A program made the translations under genes and the position numbers. Shown one piece after another: positions 15,398 to 23,622 of a stretch of DNA of 50,005 nt (within the stretch, counting starts at the first letter, position 1; the number at the start of each line of letters is the position of its first letter). The notes under the pieces were generated by a model that was not told the origin of the DNA, did not search any database, and saw only the letters and a list, made by a program, of their open reading frames with translations. This DNA is from an uncultured Clostridia bacterium (GTDB lineage Bacteria > Bacillota > Clostridia > Christensenellales > UBA1242), in the NCBI GenBank assembly GCA_937893125.1, contig CALBHW010000054.1, positions 1 to 50,005 on the forward strand. The letters are read 5' to 3'.

Positions 15398-15784
15398 TTA
15401 TTCCCTTAAAAGCGACGACAAAACGCCGTTAATAAATGACGGGCTTTTTTCTGTGGAATACTTTTTGGCGAGTCTAACTGCTTCGTTTATAACGAGCCCC
15501 TTATCTTCGCCTAAAAATTCAATTTGAGCAAGTGCCATAATAAGAATTGCGTGGTCAAGAGTGTACAAGTCTTTAATTTTTAGTCCTTTTGAAAGTCCGT
15601 TTTCTAGGCGCTCGTCAAGGGCTGATTTGTTTTTCTTAATTGTCTCCAAAACTTCGAGAGCGTATTTTTCTTCCTCTTCTGACGCCTTATTTTCATCAAA
15701 AAAATCGTTTAGCAAAAAGTCGTCACTAAACATTTCTTGAAAAACCAATTTAAACGCACAATCGCGTGCAAGCGTACTACTCAT
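15398..15784 (-). CDS. nusB: Transcription antitermination protein NusB
   Basis: All-helical RNA-binding factor that joins NusE/S10 on boxA during rRNA antitermination. 128 residues from the ATG at 15784 (MSSTLARD), which has AAAGGAAG upstream. The open frame extends 14 codons further without conservation. Family marks are the N-terminal ARDCAFKLVFQ helix and the C-terminal VINEAVRLAKKYST then FINGVLSSL segment. It is sandwiched between the Asp23-like gene and xseA, the normal Firmicutes order. Confidence 0.95.
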   Translation of the reverse strand: MSSTLARDCAFKLVFQEMFSDDFLLNDFFDENKASEEEEKYALEVLETIKKNKSALDERLENGLSKGLKIKDLYTLDHAILIMALAQIEFLGEDKGLVINEAVRLAKKYSTEKSPSFINGVLSSLLRE

Positions 15785-15838
15785 AAATTTTCTTCCTTTT
15801 ATACAAAAATTCCCTTGCAAAATCACAAGGGAAAAATC

Positions 15839-16222
15839 TTAATATTTTGCCATATCTTCTCTTGAAAATTCGACACCGACAACGTGAATATTCACGCTTT
15901 CAATCTTGGCACTAATCATATTTGATATGCCATTTTTGACATTTTCTTGAACTCTATACGCTACGTCAGCAACGCTATAGCCGAAGAAAACATTTAGATA
16001 GATGTCAATAATCAAGTTTTTACTTTGCGTGTAAGAAACTTTGACTCCTTCAAAATAATTGTGCGAAAAAAGTCTCTTAAATCCGCTCATAAAGTTTTTG
16101 CTTAAAGAAGCAACTCCGCTAATTTCTTTTGCAGAAAGGTTGATGATGGAAAGCATAATATTCTTTCCACAATAGACTTTTCCGTCATCATTCTTGTCAT
16201 AAAGTTTGTTATTAGAAAACAT
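15839..16222 (-). CDS. Asp23/YqhY family envelope-stress protein
   Basis: 127 residues from the ATG at 16222. The DUF322/Asp23 core is visible: GKNIMLSIINLSAKEISGVASL near the start, VSYTQSKNLIIDIYLNVFFG-like beta strands and YRVQENVKNGISNM near the C-terminus. B. subtilis YqhY occupies the same position before nusB and is linked to acetyl-CoA carboxylase regulation, but that role cannot be read from this sequence. The ribosome-binding GGGAG lies in the 3' arm of an inverted repeat (ACTCC/GGGAGT) that spans the promoter and start. Confidence 0.88.
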   Translation of the reverse strand: MFSNNKLYDKNDDGKVYCGKNIMLSIINLSAKEISGVASLSKNFMSGFKRLFSHNYFEGVKVSYTQSKNLIIDIYLNVFFGYSVADVAYRVQENVKNGISNMISAKIESVNIHVVGVEFSREDMAKY

Positions 16223-16246
16223 AAAAACTCCCACTGAATACAATGT

Positions 16247-16275
16247 AGTATATCATGTTGGAGTTTTTTATGCAA
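16247..16275 (-). promoter_or_regulatory. Promoter for Asp23-nusB-xseA-xseB-proS
   Basis: Minus-strand TTGCAT (16270-16275), 17 bases, then extended -10 TGA-TATACT (hexamer 16247-16252). It lies within a larger inverted repeat of AAAAACTCC and GGAGTTTTT (about 16207-16266). The expected 5' untranslated region is under 25 bases. Confidence 0.7.
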
Positions 16276-16484
16276 CAAATTTATGGGTGCTTAACACTAA
16301 AAAAGTTTTAAGATTTTTAGTCTATCTCCTTTTAGTGGTAGATTTTTAGCGTTTTTTCTAAAACCACATCAATTTTAAAACTATTTTACCCCTTTTTTAT
16401 TGTGCTAAACTTTTTATATGAATAAGATAAATTTATTTTATATCTAGTCAATATCTATAAGCAAAACATTGGTTAAGAATAGTT

Positions 16485-16970
16485 TTATTCAACTGGAATG
16501 ATTTTAATATAGTCAATATCTCTATTGTTTGTTTGATTTTGGATGATTTCAACAATTTGAGCAACTTCCGTTTCTGTAAGTTCACTACTTTGCAAAAGAA
16601 CATTGATATATGTCGACGAATAGTTGACAAGCGCTTCGCTAAAACCTTTTGCTTTGATAAGTCCTTCCATATTTGCTTCCATTGTCATCGATTCTAATAT
16701 TGCATCCAAACTTGCTTGCGCGTTCTTTTTTGCCTCGGCACTGCTCGAACTTGACGCAATTATTTCCTTATATTGCGCGATAGATTCATTTCTAGTGGTT
16801 GTCCTATCTTGCCTACTTGTAGCAAAAAATGACGCTGATGAATAGTTGTTAGTCGTTGTTGTAGGTGTTGCATTTATGGAGTTGTTTAGAACTATATTTA
16901 ACACCCCCGTCACGACAAGAAGAACCAACATTGAACACAAAACAATAATTTTTTTCTTTTTACTAAGCAT
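16485..16970 (-). CDS. spoIIIAH: Stage III sporulation protein AH
   Basis: Mother-cell membrane protein that binds forespore SpoIIQ and forms part of the A-Q feeding-tube channel. One N-terminal membrane helix (residues about 7-27) is followed by a Ser/Thr-rich linker and a helical then beta ring-building domain, with the typical EAKKNAQASLDAILE helix and the ALVNYSSTYINVLLQSSELTETEVAQI end (YscJ/FliF-like fold). Length 161 is short but acceptable. It is the last gene of spoIIIA. Confidence 0.9.
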   Translation of the reverse strand: MLSKKKKIIVLCSMLVLLVVTGVLNIVLNNSINATPTTTTNNYSSASFFATSRQDRTTTRNESIAQYKEIIASSSSSAEAKKNAQASLDAILESMTMEANMEGLIKAKGFSEALVNYSSTYINVLLQSSELTETEVAQIVEIIQNQTNNRDIDYIKIIPVE

Positions 16971-16982
16971 AATTTACCCCCT

Positions 16983-17576
16983 TTATTTCCCAGCAAAAAT
17001 CTCTATTTTTGATGAACTTATCTCGAACATTGCTTGAATAAGTCGCAATATTTCAAGTTTAACCGATGTATTTTTCGCCCCGCCTGCAACAACGACAATT
17101 GACTTAGGTTTTGGCAAATTTTTTGATAGAATTATCGGTTTTTTTGTTCCGTCGACATCTATCAAAACTGGACTTTTGGTATCAATTTTTGCGCCGTCAC
17201 TCGTGGTTTTTGTCTCTTGAGTGTACGCTATGTCGTATGAAATGTCCTCATCGTAATACAACATAACTTTTACACTACTTACCCCCGACAATCCGCATAT
17301 GAGAGTCTCCAAATTGCTTGACAGCGCGGAAACGTAAGTATCCATCGTAAGTATCTCGGACGAACTTGACGAAATATTTTCCGTTGTTTGTTTGCTCGTT
17401 TCTCTTCCTTTGCTAGAAAAAAGCCCAGTTGTTGAAAAATAGATAAGCAAAATTATAGCGATAAATAGGACAGTCAAAATGATGTCAAGGTGCTTTATTC
17501 TTTTAAGCTTGTCCGTTATTTTGGACAAAAAATTTTCTTTTTTTGGACTTTCGTCTTTTTTTAATTCTTCACTCAT
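16983..17576 (-). CDS. spoIIIAG: Stage III sporulation protein AG
   Basis: Single-pass protein that forms the large ring of the SpoIIIA channel. A charged cytoplasmic N-terminus (about 30 residues), a membrane helix at about 31-51, a Ser/Thr-rich linker and then a ring-building motif (LICGLSGVSSVKVMLYYDEDISYDIAYTQ) split by a variable loop. The terminal GGAKNTSVKLEILRLIQAMF segment is characteristic. It overlaps spoIIIAF by eight bases. Confidence 0.92.
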   Translation of the reverse strand: MSEELKKDESPKKENFLSKITDKLKRIKHLDIILTVLFIAIILLIYFSTTGLFSSKGRETSKQTTENISSSSSEILTMDTYVSALSSNLETLICGLSGVSSVKVMLYYDEDISYDIAYTQETKTTSDGAKIDTKSPVLIDVDGTKKPIILSKNLPKPKSIVVVAGGAKNTSVKLEILRLIQAMFEISSSKIEIFAGK

Positions 17577-18051
17577 AAATAATAATGTTTTCCTTATCTA
17601 CATCAATCGACTTTTGGATTATCGCCACAATATTTGTATATTTATCTATATTCAGTTTTTCGTCTAAAAGAACTAAATTTTCTAAATCGACAAAAACATT
17701 TTTTATTTCACATTTTTCGGCAGAAACAACGCCATCAATCTTAACTTTTACGCTTAAATAGCCGTTAGAATTAAGGTTGTTTTCGATTTCTTCTTGCAGA
17801 GAAACTATCATTCCCTTTTGTCTTTCTTCTACAAAGTTGTTGTCAATTTTGATTGGGTCAAAAAGTTTCGAAAAATCAAGTGTATTTGGGTCAATATTTT
17901 TAAGTGGAGACACAATTATAATAATTGTCGCAACTGCGACTATGCTTTTTAAAAGTTTATTGAGTTTTCCTTGCGGAAGCAGGACTTCAACTAAAACGCC
18001 CACAAGTACAATTCCCGCAATCCCCAAAATCCACGACGAAATAGCAGACAT
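17569..18051 (-). CDS. spoIIIAF: Stage III sporulation protein AF
   Basis: Two N-terminal membrane helices (residues about 7-27 and 34-52), then a small extracytoplasmic ring-building domain. The first segment (WILGIAGIVLVGVLVEVLLPQGKLNKLLK) is the family hallmark. 160 residues, slightly short. Overlaps spoIIIAG and follows spoIIIAE by ten bases. Confidence 0.92.
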   Translation of the reverse strand: MSAISSWILGIAGIVLVGVLVEVLLPQGKLNKLLKSIVAVATIIIIVSPLKNIDPNTLDFSKLFDPIKIDNNFVEERQKGMIVSLQEEIENNLNSNGYLSVKVKIDGVVSAEKCEIKNVFVDLENLVLLDEKLNIDKYTNIVAIIQKSIDVDKENIIIYE

Positions 18052-18061
18052 TTTTTCTCCT

Positions 18062-19393
18062 TTAAAAGATGTTTGAACAACACATCAAAATTGAAACCGA
18101 AATTAAAAACATAAATCCAATTGCAACAAGTGAAACAAGTAGCATATTTAGGCTTTTTGAAATAGAAAATAAAAAGTCAGGCGTTTCCTTATCACAAACA
18201 GGTTCCAAAATGGCGGAAGTCAGTTTAAGCAAAAGTTGCACAACAATTATCTGAATTATAGGTGAAAAAAGGCACAAAAACAAAACTAGTAGCCCACCCA
18301 CACCAATTGCGTTCTTAATTAAAACACTACTAGCCAAAATCAAACTAACACCATCAGATAAATATGAGCCAACAATCGGAATATAATTTTTCATTGCATA
18401 TTTTGCTGTTTTCATACTTATTGTGTCTACACTCGAAACGGTCAGCCCGTGCAAAGTCAAAAAAGCCATAAAAATTGTAAAAACGATGCCAACAATTGAA
18501 TTAAAAAGTGATGAAAAGAATTTAGAAAATTTTTCTAATTTCACATTCTTTGACAAGTTTCCTACTACGCCGAAAACAATACTAAAAATGAAAATCGGAA
18601 CAAGAAGCGACGAAAAAAGTTTTGTTATTCCACTTGTTAAAATCGCTAGAAACGGCTCAAATGTCGACGCTGTCACAACGCCACCTACGGCAGTTATAAG
18701 AGTAAGAATAATTGGAAAAATTGCTTCCATTTGTCCTTCGATTATATTTATTGCCCCCGTTGCCGACGACATTAGTCCCAAAACAATTTTTATTACAACC
18801 CCAGCAATTGCGCTAAAACAAACAAGATGAATTATTGAATTTAAACTTTTGTCGTTTGACATCTGTCCTATTAAACTATACAAAATGGCGATTACAATTA
18901 TCACTGCAAAATACGGAAGAAGTGAAAGTAAATCATCAAAAATTATGGATAACGCATAAGGTAAAAAGTTGCTATACAAATTGCTATCATCCGCGTTAAT
19001 TAGTTTTCTAACAATTTTTAAAAAGGAATTTTCGCCTAACAATTCCTTGTCCTTGTCTGTTAGTTTATTAAAACCGTTTTCTATTCCGCTAAAATCAATA
19101 TCATTTAATTGGTCGTCAATATTGTCACTTAAATCTTGTTCTATGTCCGAGTCGTTTGCTAAATGCAATTTCTGTATACCGCTTGTAATTGTTGTCTTTT
19201 GAAAAGTTGTCCTATTTTCTTTTTGTATAAAAAAACACCCAACAACCGCTATAAAAAACAAAAAAAAGATAAAAAAAAGACAAGTTTTCTTCTTAAAATG
19301 CTCTTTTTGATAAAAGTAGCAAGAAAAGCCCTTCATTTCATCTTGTTTTTCACTATTTTCCATACTAAAACTACTTCTAAAATCATTTATCAC
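18062..19393 (-). CDS. spoIIIAE: Stage III sporulation protein AE
   Basis: Polytopic membrane component of the SpoIIIA complex. 443 residues from a GTG start. The N-terminal 70 residues include a basic stretch and a membrane or signal helix (about 37-54), an extracytoplasmic linker with repeated acidic residues follows, then about eight membrane helices containing the conserved NIIEGQMEAIFPIILTLI and TAKYAMKNYIPIVGSYLSDG segments. The N-terminus is about 40 residues longer than usual; the ATG ten codons downstream is an alternative start. Confidence 0.93.
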   Translation of the reverse strand: MINDFRSSFSMENSEKQDEMKGFSCYFYQKEHFKKKTCLFFIFFLFFIAVVGCFFIQKENRTTFQKTTITSGIQKLHLANDSDIEQDLSDNIDDQLNDIDFSGIENGFNKLTDKDKELLGENSFLKIVRKLINADDSNLYSNFLPYALSIIFDDLLSLLPYFAVIIVIAILYSLIGQMSNDKSLNSIIHLVCFSAIAGVVIKIVLGLMSSATGAINIIEGQMEAIFPIILTLITAVGGVVTASTFEPFLAILTSGITKLFSSLLVPIFIFSIVFGVVGNLSKNVKLEKFSKFFSSLFNSIVGIVFTIFMAFLTLHGLTVSSVDTISMKTAKYAMKNYIPIVGSYLSDGVSLILASSVLIKNAIGVGGLLVLFLCLFSPIIQIIVVQLLLKLTSAILEPVCDKETPDFLFSISKSLNMLLVSLVAIGFMFLISVSILMCCSNIF

Positions 19394-19419
19394 ATCAAAA
19401 TCTCTTTAATATTAAAAAT

Positions 19420-19806
19420 CTAAGGCAAAATTTCAACAATAACATTTAAAAGGTTTGAAATAACTGGAAGGGATAAACCAACAATAAGAACTTTTCCAGC
19501 AAGAACAATTTTGTCGCCGATTGAGGCGTTGTTTGTATCAACGCAAATGCCATTCGCAAATTCAATTAAGAATCCCACCCCCACAATTTTTAAAACATTA
19601 GCAAAAAGCGCATAATCAAGGTTTGTTTTATTAAAAATGGTCAAAAAATAAACAAAAATTGATTTTAATTGGTCAACAACCATAAATAAAATTACAACCG
19701 CACCGCTCAAAACAACTACAATATAAAACTCAGGGCGAATTTGTTTGACCACAATTCCGACAAAACAGGTCAAAAGTCCAATTCCGATAATCTTAAAAAT
19801 TTCCAT
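19420..19806 (-). CDS. spoIIIAD: Stage III sporulation protein AD
   Basis: 128 residues, four membrane helices. The N-terminal FKIIGIGLLTCFVGIVVKQIRPEF segment and the VLKIVGVGFLIEFANGICVDTNNASI segment match the SpoIIIAC/AD family. Needed with AC for the mother-cell side of the channel. It starts 28 bases after spoIIIAC. Confidence 0.93.
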   Translation of the reverse strand: MEIFKIIGIGLLTCFVGIVVKQIRPEFYIVVVLSGAVVILFMVVDQLKSIFVYFLTIFNKTNLDYALFANVLKIVGVGFLIEFANGICVDTNNASIGDKIVLAGKVLIVGLSLPVISNLLNVIVEILP

Positions 19807-19833
19807 TTATTTCAAATTCCCCATTTTCACACT

Positions 19834-20031
19834 TCAATAAATTAGAAAAAGTTGTTTAACCGTTTCAAAAAGTTCGTTTATAAGATTTAGAGCCATAAGC
19901 AAAACAACCACAACTCCCGCTAGCGTCGCGACGGTCGCAATGTCGTCTTTGCCTATATTTTTTAAAACTTGTACAACGACGGCAGTCAAGATTCCTATCG
20001 CTGCAATTTTTAGAATGATTGAATAATCCAT
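19834..20031 (-). CDS. spoIIIAC: Stage III sporulation protein AC
   Basis: 65-residue two-helix membrane protein, the usual length. The pattern IILKIAAIGILTAVVVQVLKNIGKDDIATVATLAGVV is characteristic; it is similar to AD and forms part of the same inner-membrane subcomplex. It is close behind spoIIIAB (13-base gap). Confidence 0.93.
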   Translation of the reverse strand: MDYSIILKIAAIGILTAVVVQVLKNIGKDDIATVATLAGVVVVLLMALNLINELFETVKQLFLIY

Positions 20032-20043
20032 TTCCGCCCCCTT

Positions 20044-20541
20044 TTACAAAAAAATCACGATTGTTGCAAGCCCAAGTAGGAAAAACAATTTAAAGTAAAG
20101 ATTATTGTATTTAGTGAACTTTTCAAAGCAAACTGACTTTTTTACGCCAAAATTTTTCTTGCAAATCGCAATTTTTTCTAATTCTTCATCCCTATTCATT
20201 TGCCCAAGAGACAAAAACATTCCATCCAATTCCGCCTTTTCTTCTTGGGTCAAAAAATTTATTTTGGTCGCTTTTATGTAATCTTCCGCGTCTATTTCTC
20301 CTGTCAAATACTTTTCATAAGTCGCTAAATAATCAAAAAATTCTTTTTGACAGTTGCACTTTGCGTCATTCACAATTTCATTTATTTTTTTTAGAGCAAA
20401 GGAAATTTGCGTCGACGAGTAGTCGCAAAAATTGCATACATCGACATAAAAATCGCGCCTTTTTTTGAAATAATTTCCTATCCCCAAACCAATTAAAATG
20501 CAACAAACAAAAACTACACTCAATAAAATTATTTTCATCAA
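20044..20541 (-). CDS. spoIIIAB: Stage III sporulation protein AB
   Basis: 165 residues with membrane helices at both ends (about 3-22 and 148-164) and a cytoplasmic helical middle, distantly like type II secretion GspF domains. The C-terminal LGQMNRDEELEKIAICKKNFG segment resembles the family's LG.....Q........L motif. It starts by a four-base overlap with the spoIIIAA stop. Confidence 0.9.
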   Translation of the reverse strand: MMKIILLSVVFVCCILIGLGIGNYFKKRRDFYVDVCNFCDYSSTQISFALKKINEIVNDAKCNCQKEFFDYLATYEKYLTGEIDAEDYIKATKINFLTQEEKAELDGMFLSLGQMNRDEELEKIAICKKNFGVKKSVCFEKFTKYNNLYFKLFFLLGLATIVIFL

Positions 20542-21446
20542 TAATTTATAACCCTAAGATTTTCGTCATAAATATTCTCAATTGTTCCAGGCCCTTCGCG
20601 AGATGATAAAGCAACAAAACGCTTGAAAATTTTATTCTTTAAAATTGTTTCAAATCCGTCTTTCAATCTCAAATCTTCAACATCTTTTGCATGCGCGGAC
20701 GCTAGAATTGACACACCGCATGATACGGCATTTTGAACGGCGGAATAGTCAGCGGGCGAAAGTTCGTCTGTAACGATTATGTCCGGTCGCAAAGCGCGAA
20801 TGCCATTTTCAAAACCATATTCTTTTTTGACACCACTTAAAATATCACAAAAATTCCCCACATCAAGAGTTGGCTCTCCATTAAAACAGTTCGCAATTTC
20901 AAATCTTTCGTCAACAAGAAGAATGTTATAACAATAGTTTTTTTCGGACAAAGTGCGCAAAATATCACGAATAAGCGTCGTTTTTCCTGCTCCTGGCGGA
21001 GAAATAATTAAGGTGTTTAAAAATTCGGTCGAAAAAAGGTAATTCATAATCGGCATTGCACATCCATTTACCTGTCTTGGGATGCGAATGGACAAACTGT
21101 CAATATTTTTTAAAGTCTTAACAGCCGACCTATCATATACCCCTTCACCCGCGAGCCCAATTCTAATTCCGCCTTTTGTTGTAATAAAACCGTTTTTTAT
21201 TTGGTCAGCATAGGCATAAACCGAATTTTCACAAGCGCGTTTGAATGTATCATCAATCAAAAGCTTGTCCGCGACAATCGCTTTATTATTGTTGCCCGTC
21301 AGCCCGTCGGTTGATAAGTAATATGATTTATTTCCAATTGACATCACAATTTTTTTGTTAAGGCGCAACCTTATTTCAGTTACTTTTTCAATAGGAACTT
21401 TATCAAGAGACTTTAAAAAATATTGCGGAAAAAGCGTTTCAATCAT
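20538..21446 (-). CDS. spoIIIAA: Stage III sporulation protein AA (channel ATPase)
   Basis: Cytoplasmic AAA-type secretion ATPase that powers the SpoIIIA complex. Walker A SPPGAGKTTLIRDI is at about residues 149-162 and Walker B ILLVDERFEI at about 175-184; RPDIIVTDEL and ILASAHAKDVEDL motifs follow. 302 residues, standard. First gene of the spoIIIA operon, preceded by AAGGAG. No clear sigma-E promoter (ATA then CATACA) was found in the 140 bases upstream. Confidence 0.95.
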   Translation of the reverse strand: MIETLFPQYFLKSLDKVPIEKVTEIRLRLNKKIVMSIGNKSYYLSTDGLTGNNNKAIVADKLLIDDTFKRACENSVYAYADQIKNGFITTKGGIRIGLAGEGVYDRSAVKTLKNIDSLSIRIPRQVNGCAMPIMNYLFSTEFLNTLIISPPGAGKTTLIRDILRTLSEKNYCYNILLVDERFEIANCFNGEPTLDVGNFCDILSGVKKEYGFENGIRALRPDIIVTDELSPADYSAVQNAVSCGVSILASAHAKDVEDLRLKDGFETILKNKIFKRFVALSSREGPGTIENIYDENLRVINY

Positions 21447-21521
21447 TTTTTCTCCTTTTTGGGCTTTTCTATTTTTCTATAGATATTTATTCACTAAAAA
21501 GACTAAAAATTGTAAAAGGAC

Positions 21522-21556
21522 AAAAAAAATAATGTTATTACAAAAATAACATTATT
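21522..21556 (-). terminator. Rho-independent terminator after efp
   Basis: A perfect 12-bp stem, AATAATGTTATT with its complement, has a five-base loop and eight T on the minus-strand 3' side. It isolates efp from the spoIIIA operon. Confidence 0.9.
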
Positions 21557-21589
21557 TCGACATTTTTATTAAGATTTATAGACTAAGCC

Positions 21590-22147
21590 TTACACTCTTT
21601 CCATATATGTTCCAGTTCTTGTATCAATACGGATTTTGTCGCCCAAGTTAACAAAAAGTGGGACTTGGATTTGTGTGCCTGTTTCCAAAGTAGCTGGCTT
21701 ATTGCCCGCTTTTGATGTATCGCCTTGAATACCTGGCTCACATTCCGTGATTGTAAGTTCAACAAACATAGGTGGCAAGACTGAAAATGCCTTTCCTTTG
21801 TAGAATTGAATTGAAACCATCATATTTTCAATAACATATTTCATCGCTTCTTCAACTTGGTCATAGTTAAGTGGAATTTGCTCATAAGTTTCCATATCCA
21901 TAAAATAGTAAATTCCGCCTTCATTATAAAGATATTGCATTTCCTTACGCTCAATCTTTGCCTCTTCAAACTTTTCAGTTGGGTTAAAAGTTTTTTCCAA
22001 GACTTGTCCTGTTACGACATTTTTAATTTTTGTTCTAACAAAAGCAGCACCTTTGCCTGGTTTAACATGCAAAAAGTCGATAATGCTATAAACGTTTCCG
22101 TCCATTTCGAATGTTACACCTTTTCTGAAATCACCAGCAGTAATCAT
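21590..22147 (-). CDS. efp: Translation elongation factor P
   Basis: Rescues ribosomes stalled at polyproline. Three OB-like domains; 185 residues is standard. The tip loop HVKPGKGAAFVR has the conserved Lys (KPGKG) at about residue 32. The C-terminal GDTSKAGNKPATLETG then VPLFVNLGDKIRIDTRTGTY segment is diagnostic. It has its own promoter and terminator and lies just before spoIIIA, as in Firmicutes. No usual neighbour peptidase (pepP/yqhT) is present. Confidence 0.97.
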   Translation of the reverse strand: MITAGDFRKGVTFEMDGNVYSIIDFLHVKPGKGAAFVRTKIKNVVTGQVLEKTFNPTEKFEEAKIERKEMQYLYNEGGIYYFMDMETYEQIPLNYDQVEEAMKYVIENMMVSIQFYKGKAFSVLPPMFVELTITECEPGIQGDTSKAGNKPATLETGTQIQVPLFVNLGDKIRIDTRTGTYMERV

Positions 22148-22246
22148 TTATGTTCCCCCTAAATATTTATTAAGAAAATTTGGTTAGTTGTAAAAAAACA
22201 ACTTATTTAGGGCTAACAACTGCCCTTGCACCATATTATCTATTTT

Positions 22247-22276
22247 ATTATATCAAATTTTTTCTCAATAATAAAA
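22247..22276 (-). promoter_or_regulatory. Extended -10 promoter for efp
   Basis: TGA-TATAAT (hexamer 22247-22252) with a weak TTTTAT at 22271-22276, spacer 18. The roughly 95-base leader contains a GGGC/GCCC hairpin (about 22206-22224) followed by a delayed T run. Confidence 0.5.
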
Positions 22277-22281
22277 CAATT

Positions 22282-23034
22282 TTAACTAATATTTTCAATG
22301 GAATAAATTATAATTGAACAACTTACTCCCGCATTTAGCGATTCAAGCCCATTTTTCATAGGAATTGATACAAGTTTGTCAGCATTTTGTCTTAATACAT
22401 CGCTCACGCCTTGCCCTTCACTTCCCACAACTACGCCGATTGGGCTAAAATCAATTTTGTTTTTAAAAATGTTTTCGCCGTCCATATCAGCAACAACATA
22501 TCTTAAATTATTTTGTTTTGCAAAACTTACAAACTCGTTTGCTGAACAAAAACTTTTAAACTTTTCTTTGAAAACTCCGCCCATTGAACTTCTAACAACC
22601 TTTTGGTTTAAAGGATTGACTGAATTTATAAGGAAAATATTTTTAAAACTTGTCCCCGAAGCCGACCTAATTATCGTCCCAAGATTGCCTGGGTCCTGCA
22701 AATTGTCTAGACAAATAAAATTGTCCGACAAATTTATTGGCTCTTTTTCAAAAAAATCAAAAACGGCAACTACCCCTTGTGGTGTTTTCGTGCTAGACAA
22801 ACTGTCTATTACATTCTCGCCCACAAGTTGGTATTTTGTACCAAAAACAGGATATTTTGCTATTATTTCGTCTGCCTTTTTACTATTTATTAGTAATATC
22901 TCGAGTTTTTTCCCAGCTGACAATGCTTCAACAATCGTTTTTGGATTGTCTAAAAACAACTTATCCACAGGGTTGTCTCTAATATCCTTTATTTTTTTTA
23001 CTATGTCGTTTTTGATTGATGTGATTATTTCCAA
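22282..23034 (-). CDS. TrmH/SpoU-family RNA 2'-O-methyltransferase
   Basis: SAM-dependent trefoil-knot RNA methyltransferase. The N-terminal substrate-binding domain (about residues 1-95) is followed by the SPOUT core with the three motifs: LDNLQDPGNLGTIIRSA, VVGSEGQGVS and IPMKNGLESLNAGVSCSI. I start it at the TTG at 23034, because GGAG lies seven bases before it and the protein then begins MEIITS as in relatives; the frame opens five codons earlier with another TTG. It follows rplT, as the B. subtilis 23S rRNA methylase gene ysgA does. The exact target nucleotide is not inferable. Confidence 0.9.
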   Translation of the reverse strand: MEIITSIKNDIVKKIKDIRDNPVDKLFLDNPKTIVEALSAGKKLEILLINSKKADEIIAKYPVFGTKYQLVGENVIDSLSSTKTPQGVVAVFDFFEKEPINLSDNFICLDNLQDPGNLGTIIRSASGTSFKNIFLINSVNPLNQKVVRSSMGGVFKEKFKSFCSANEFVSFAKQNNLRYVVADMDGENIFKNKIDFSPIGVVVGSEGQGVSDVLRQNADKLVSIPMKNGLESLNAGVSCSIIIYSIENIS

Positions 23035-23051
23035 ATTATAACTCCGCAATT

Positions 23052-23396
23052 TTACGCTTTAACATCTTCAACAAGTTTTGCAAATGCTTGTTTGTCGTTA
23101 ACTGCCATATCAGCAAGAACCTTTCTATTAAGGTCAATATTCTTGTTTTTAAGTCCGCTCATAAATTTGCTGTAACTGATTCCGTTAATTCTGCAACCAG
23201 CGTTGATTCTTGTAATCCAAAGTCTACGCATATCTCTCTTTTTAAGTCTTCTTCCGATATATGCGTGACGAAGGCTTCTCATAACCGATTCGTTAGCGAC
23301 TCTAAAGAGTTTGCTTCTTGAACCCCAGAACCCTTTTGCTTGTTTTAAAATTGCTTTCTTATGTTTATTTTTATTAACTGCTCTTTTAATTCTCAT
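23052..23396 (-). CDS. rplT: Large ribosomal subunit protein bL20
   Basis: 114 residues. Long basic N-terminal helix starting MRIKRAV, with the KKAILKQAKGFWGSRSKLFR segment and the WITRINAGCRINGISYSKFM globular part typical of L20. In Firmicutes L20 represses its own operon by binding the infC leader; a suitable leader is present here. Confidence 0.98.
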   Translation of the reverse strand: MRIKRAVNKNKHKKAILKQAKGFWGSRSKLFRVANESVMRSLRHAYIGRRLKKRDMRRLWITRINAGCRINGISYSKFMSGLKNKNIDLNRKVLADMAVNDKQAFAKLVEDVKA

Positions 23397-23414
23397 TTTT
23401 CCACTTCTCCTTTA

Positions 23415-23609
23415 TTAACCTTGAACCATTTGTTTGATGGTCTTTTCTTGTGCTTTGCTGACATAAGCAGATTTTCTCATATCTCTCTTTGTAGCAGTTG
23501 ACTTATGTGACAAAAGGTGACGTCTGCCTTGAGTAGTTCTTTTAATAAGTCCCGACTTTTTAACTTTAAATCTCTTTTTTGCTGCGCTATTTGTTTTTTG
23601 TTTTGGCAT
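23415..23609 (-). CDS. rpmI: Large ribosomal subunit protein bL35
   Basis: 64-residue, very basic protein with the MPKQKTNSAAKKRFK start and the RRHLLSHKSTATKRDMR segment of L35. Between infC and rplT, as usual. Confidence 0.97.
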   Translation of the reverse strand: MPKQKTNSAAKKRFKVKKSGLIKRTTQGRRHLLSHKSTATKRDMRKSAYVSKAQEKTIKQMVQG

Positions 23610-23622
23610 TTTTTCTTCTCCT

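Noticed and set aside
16300..16480. Terminator directly behind spoIIIAH
   Set aside because: Only weak A/T stems (CTAAAAA/TTTTTTAG) are visible; not strong enough to list.
22960..22975. DnaA-box-like sequence inside trmH
   Set aside because: Lies within coding sequence (Pro-Val-Asp-Lys) and is isolated.
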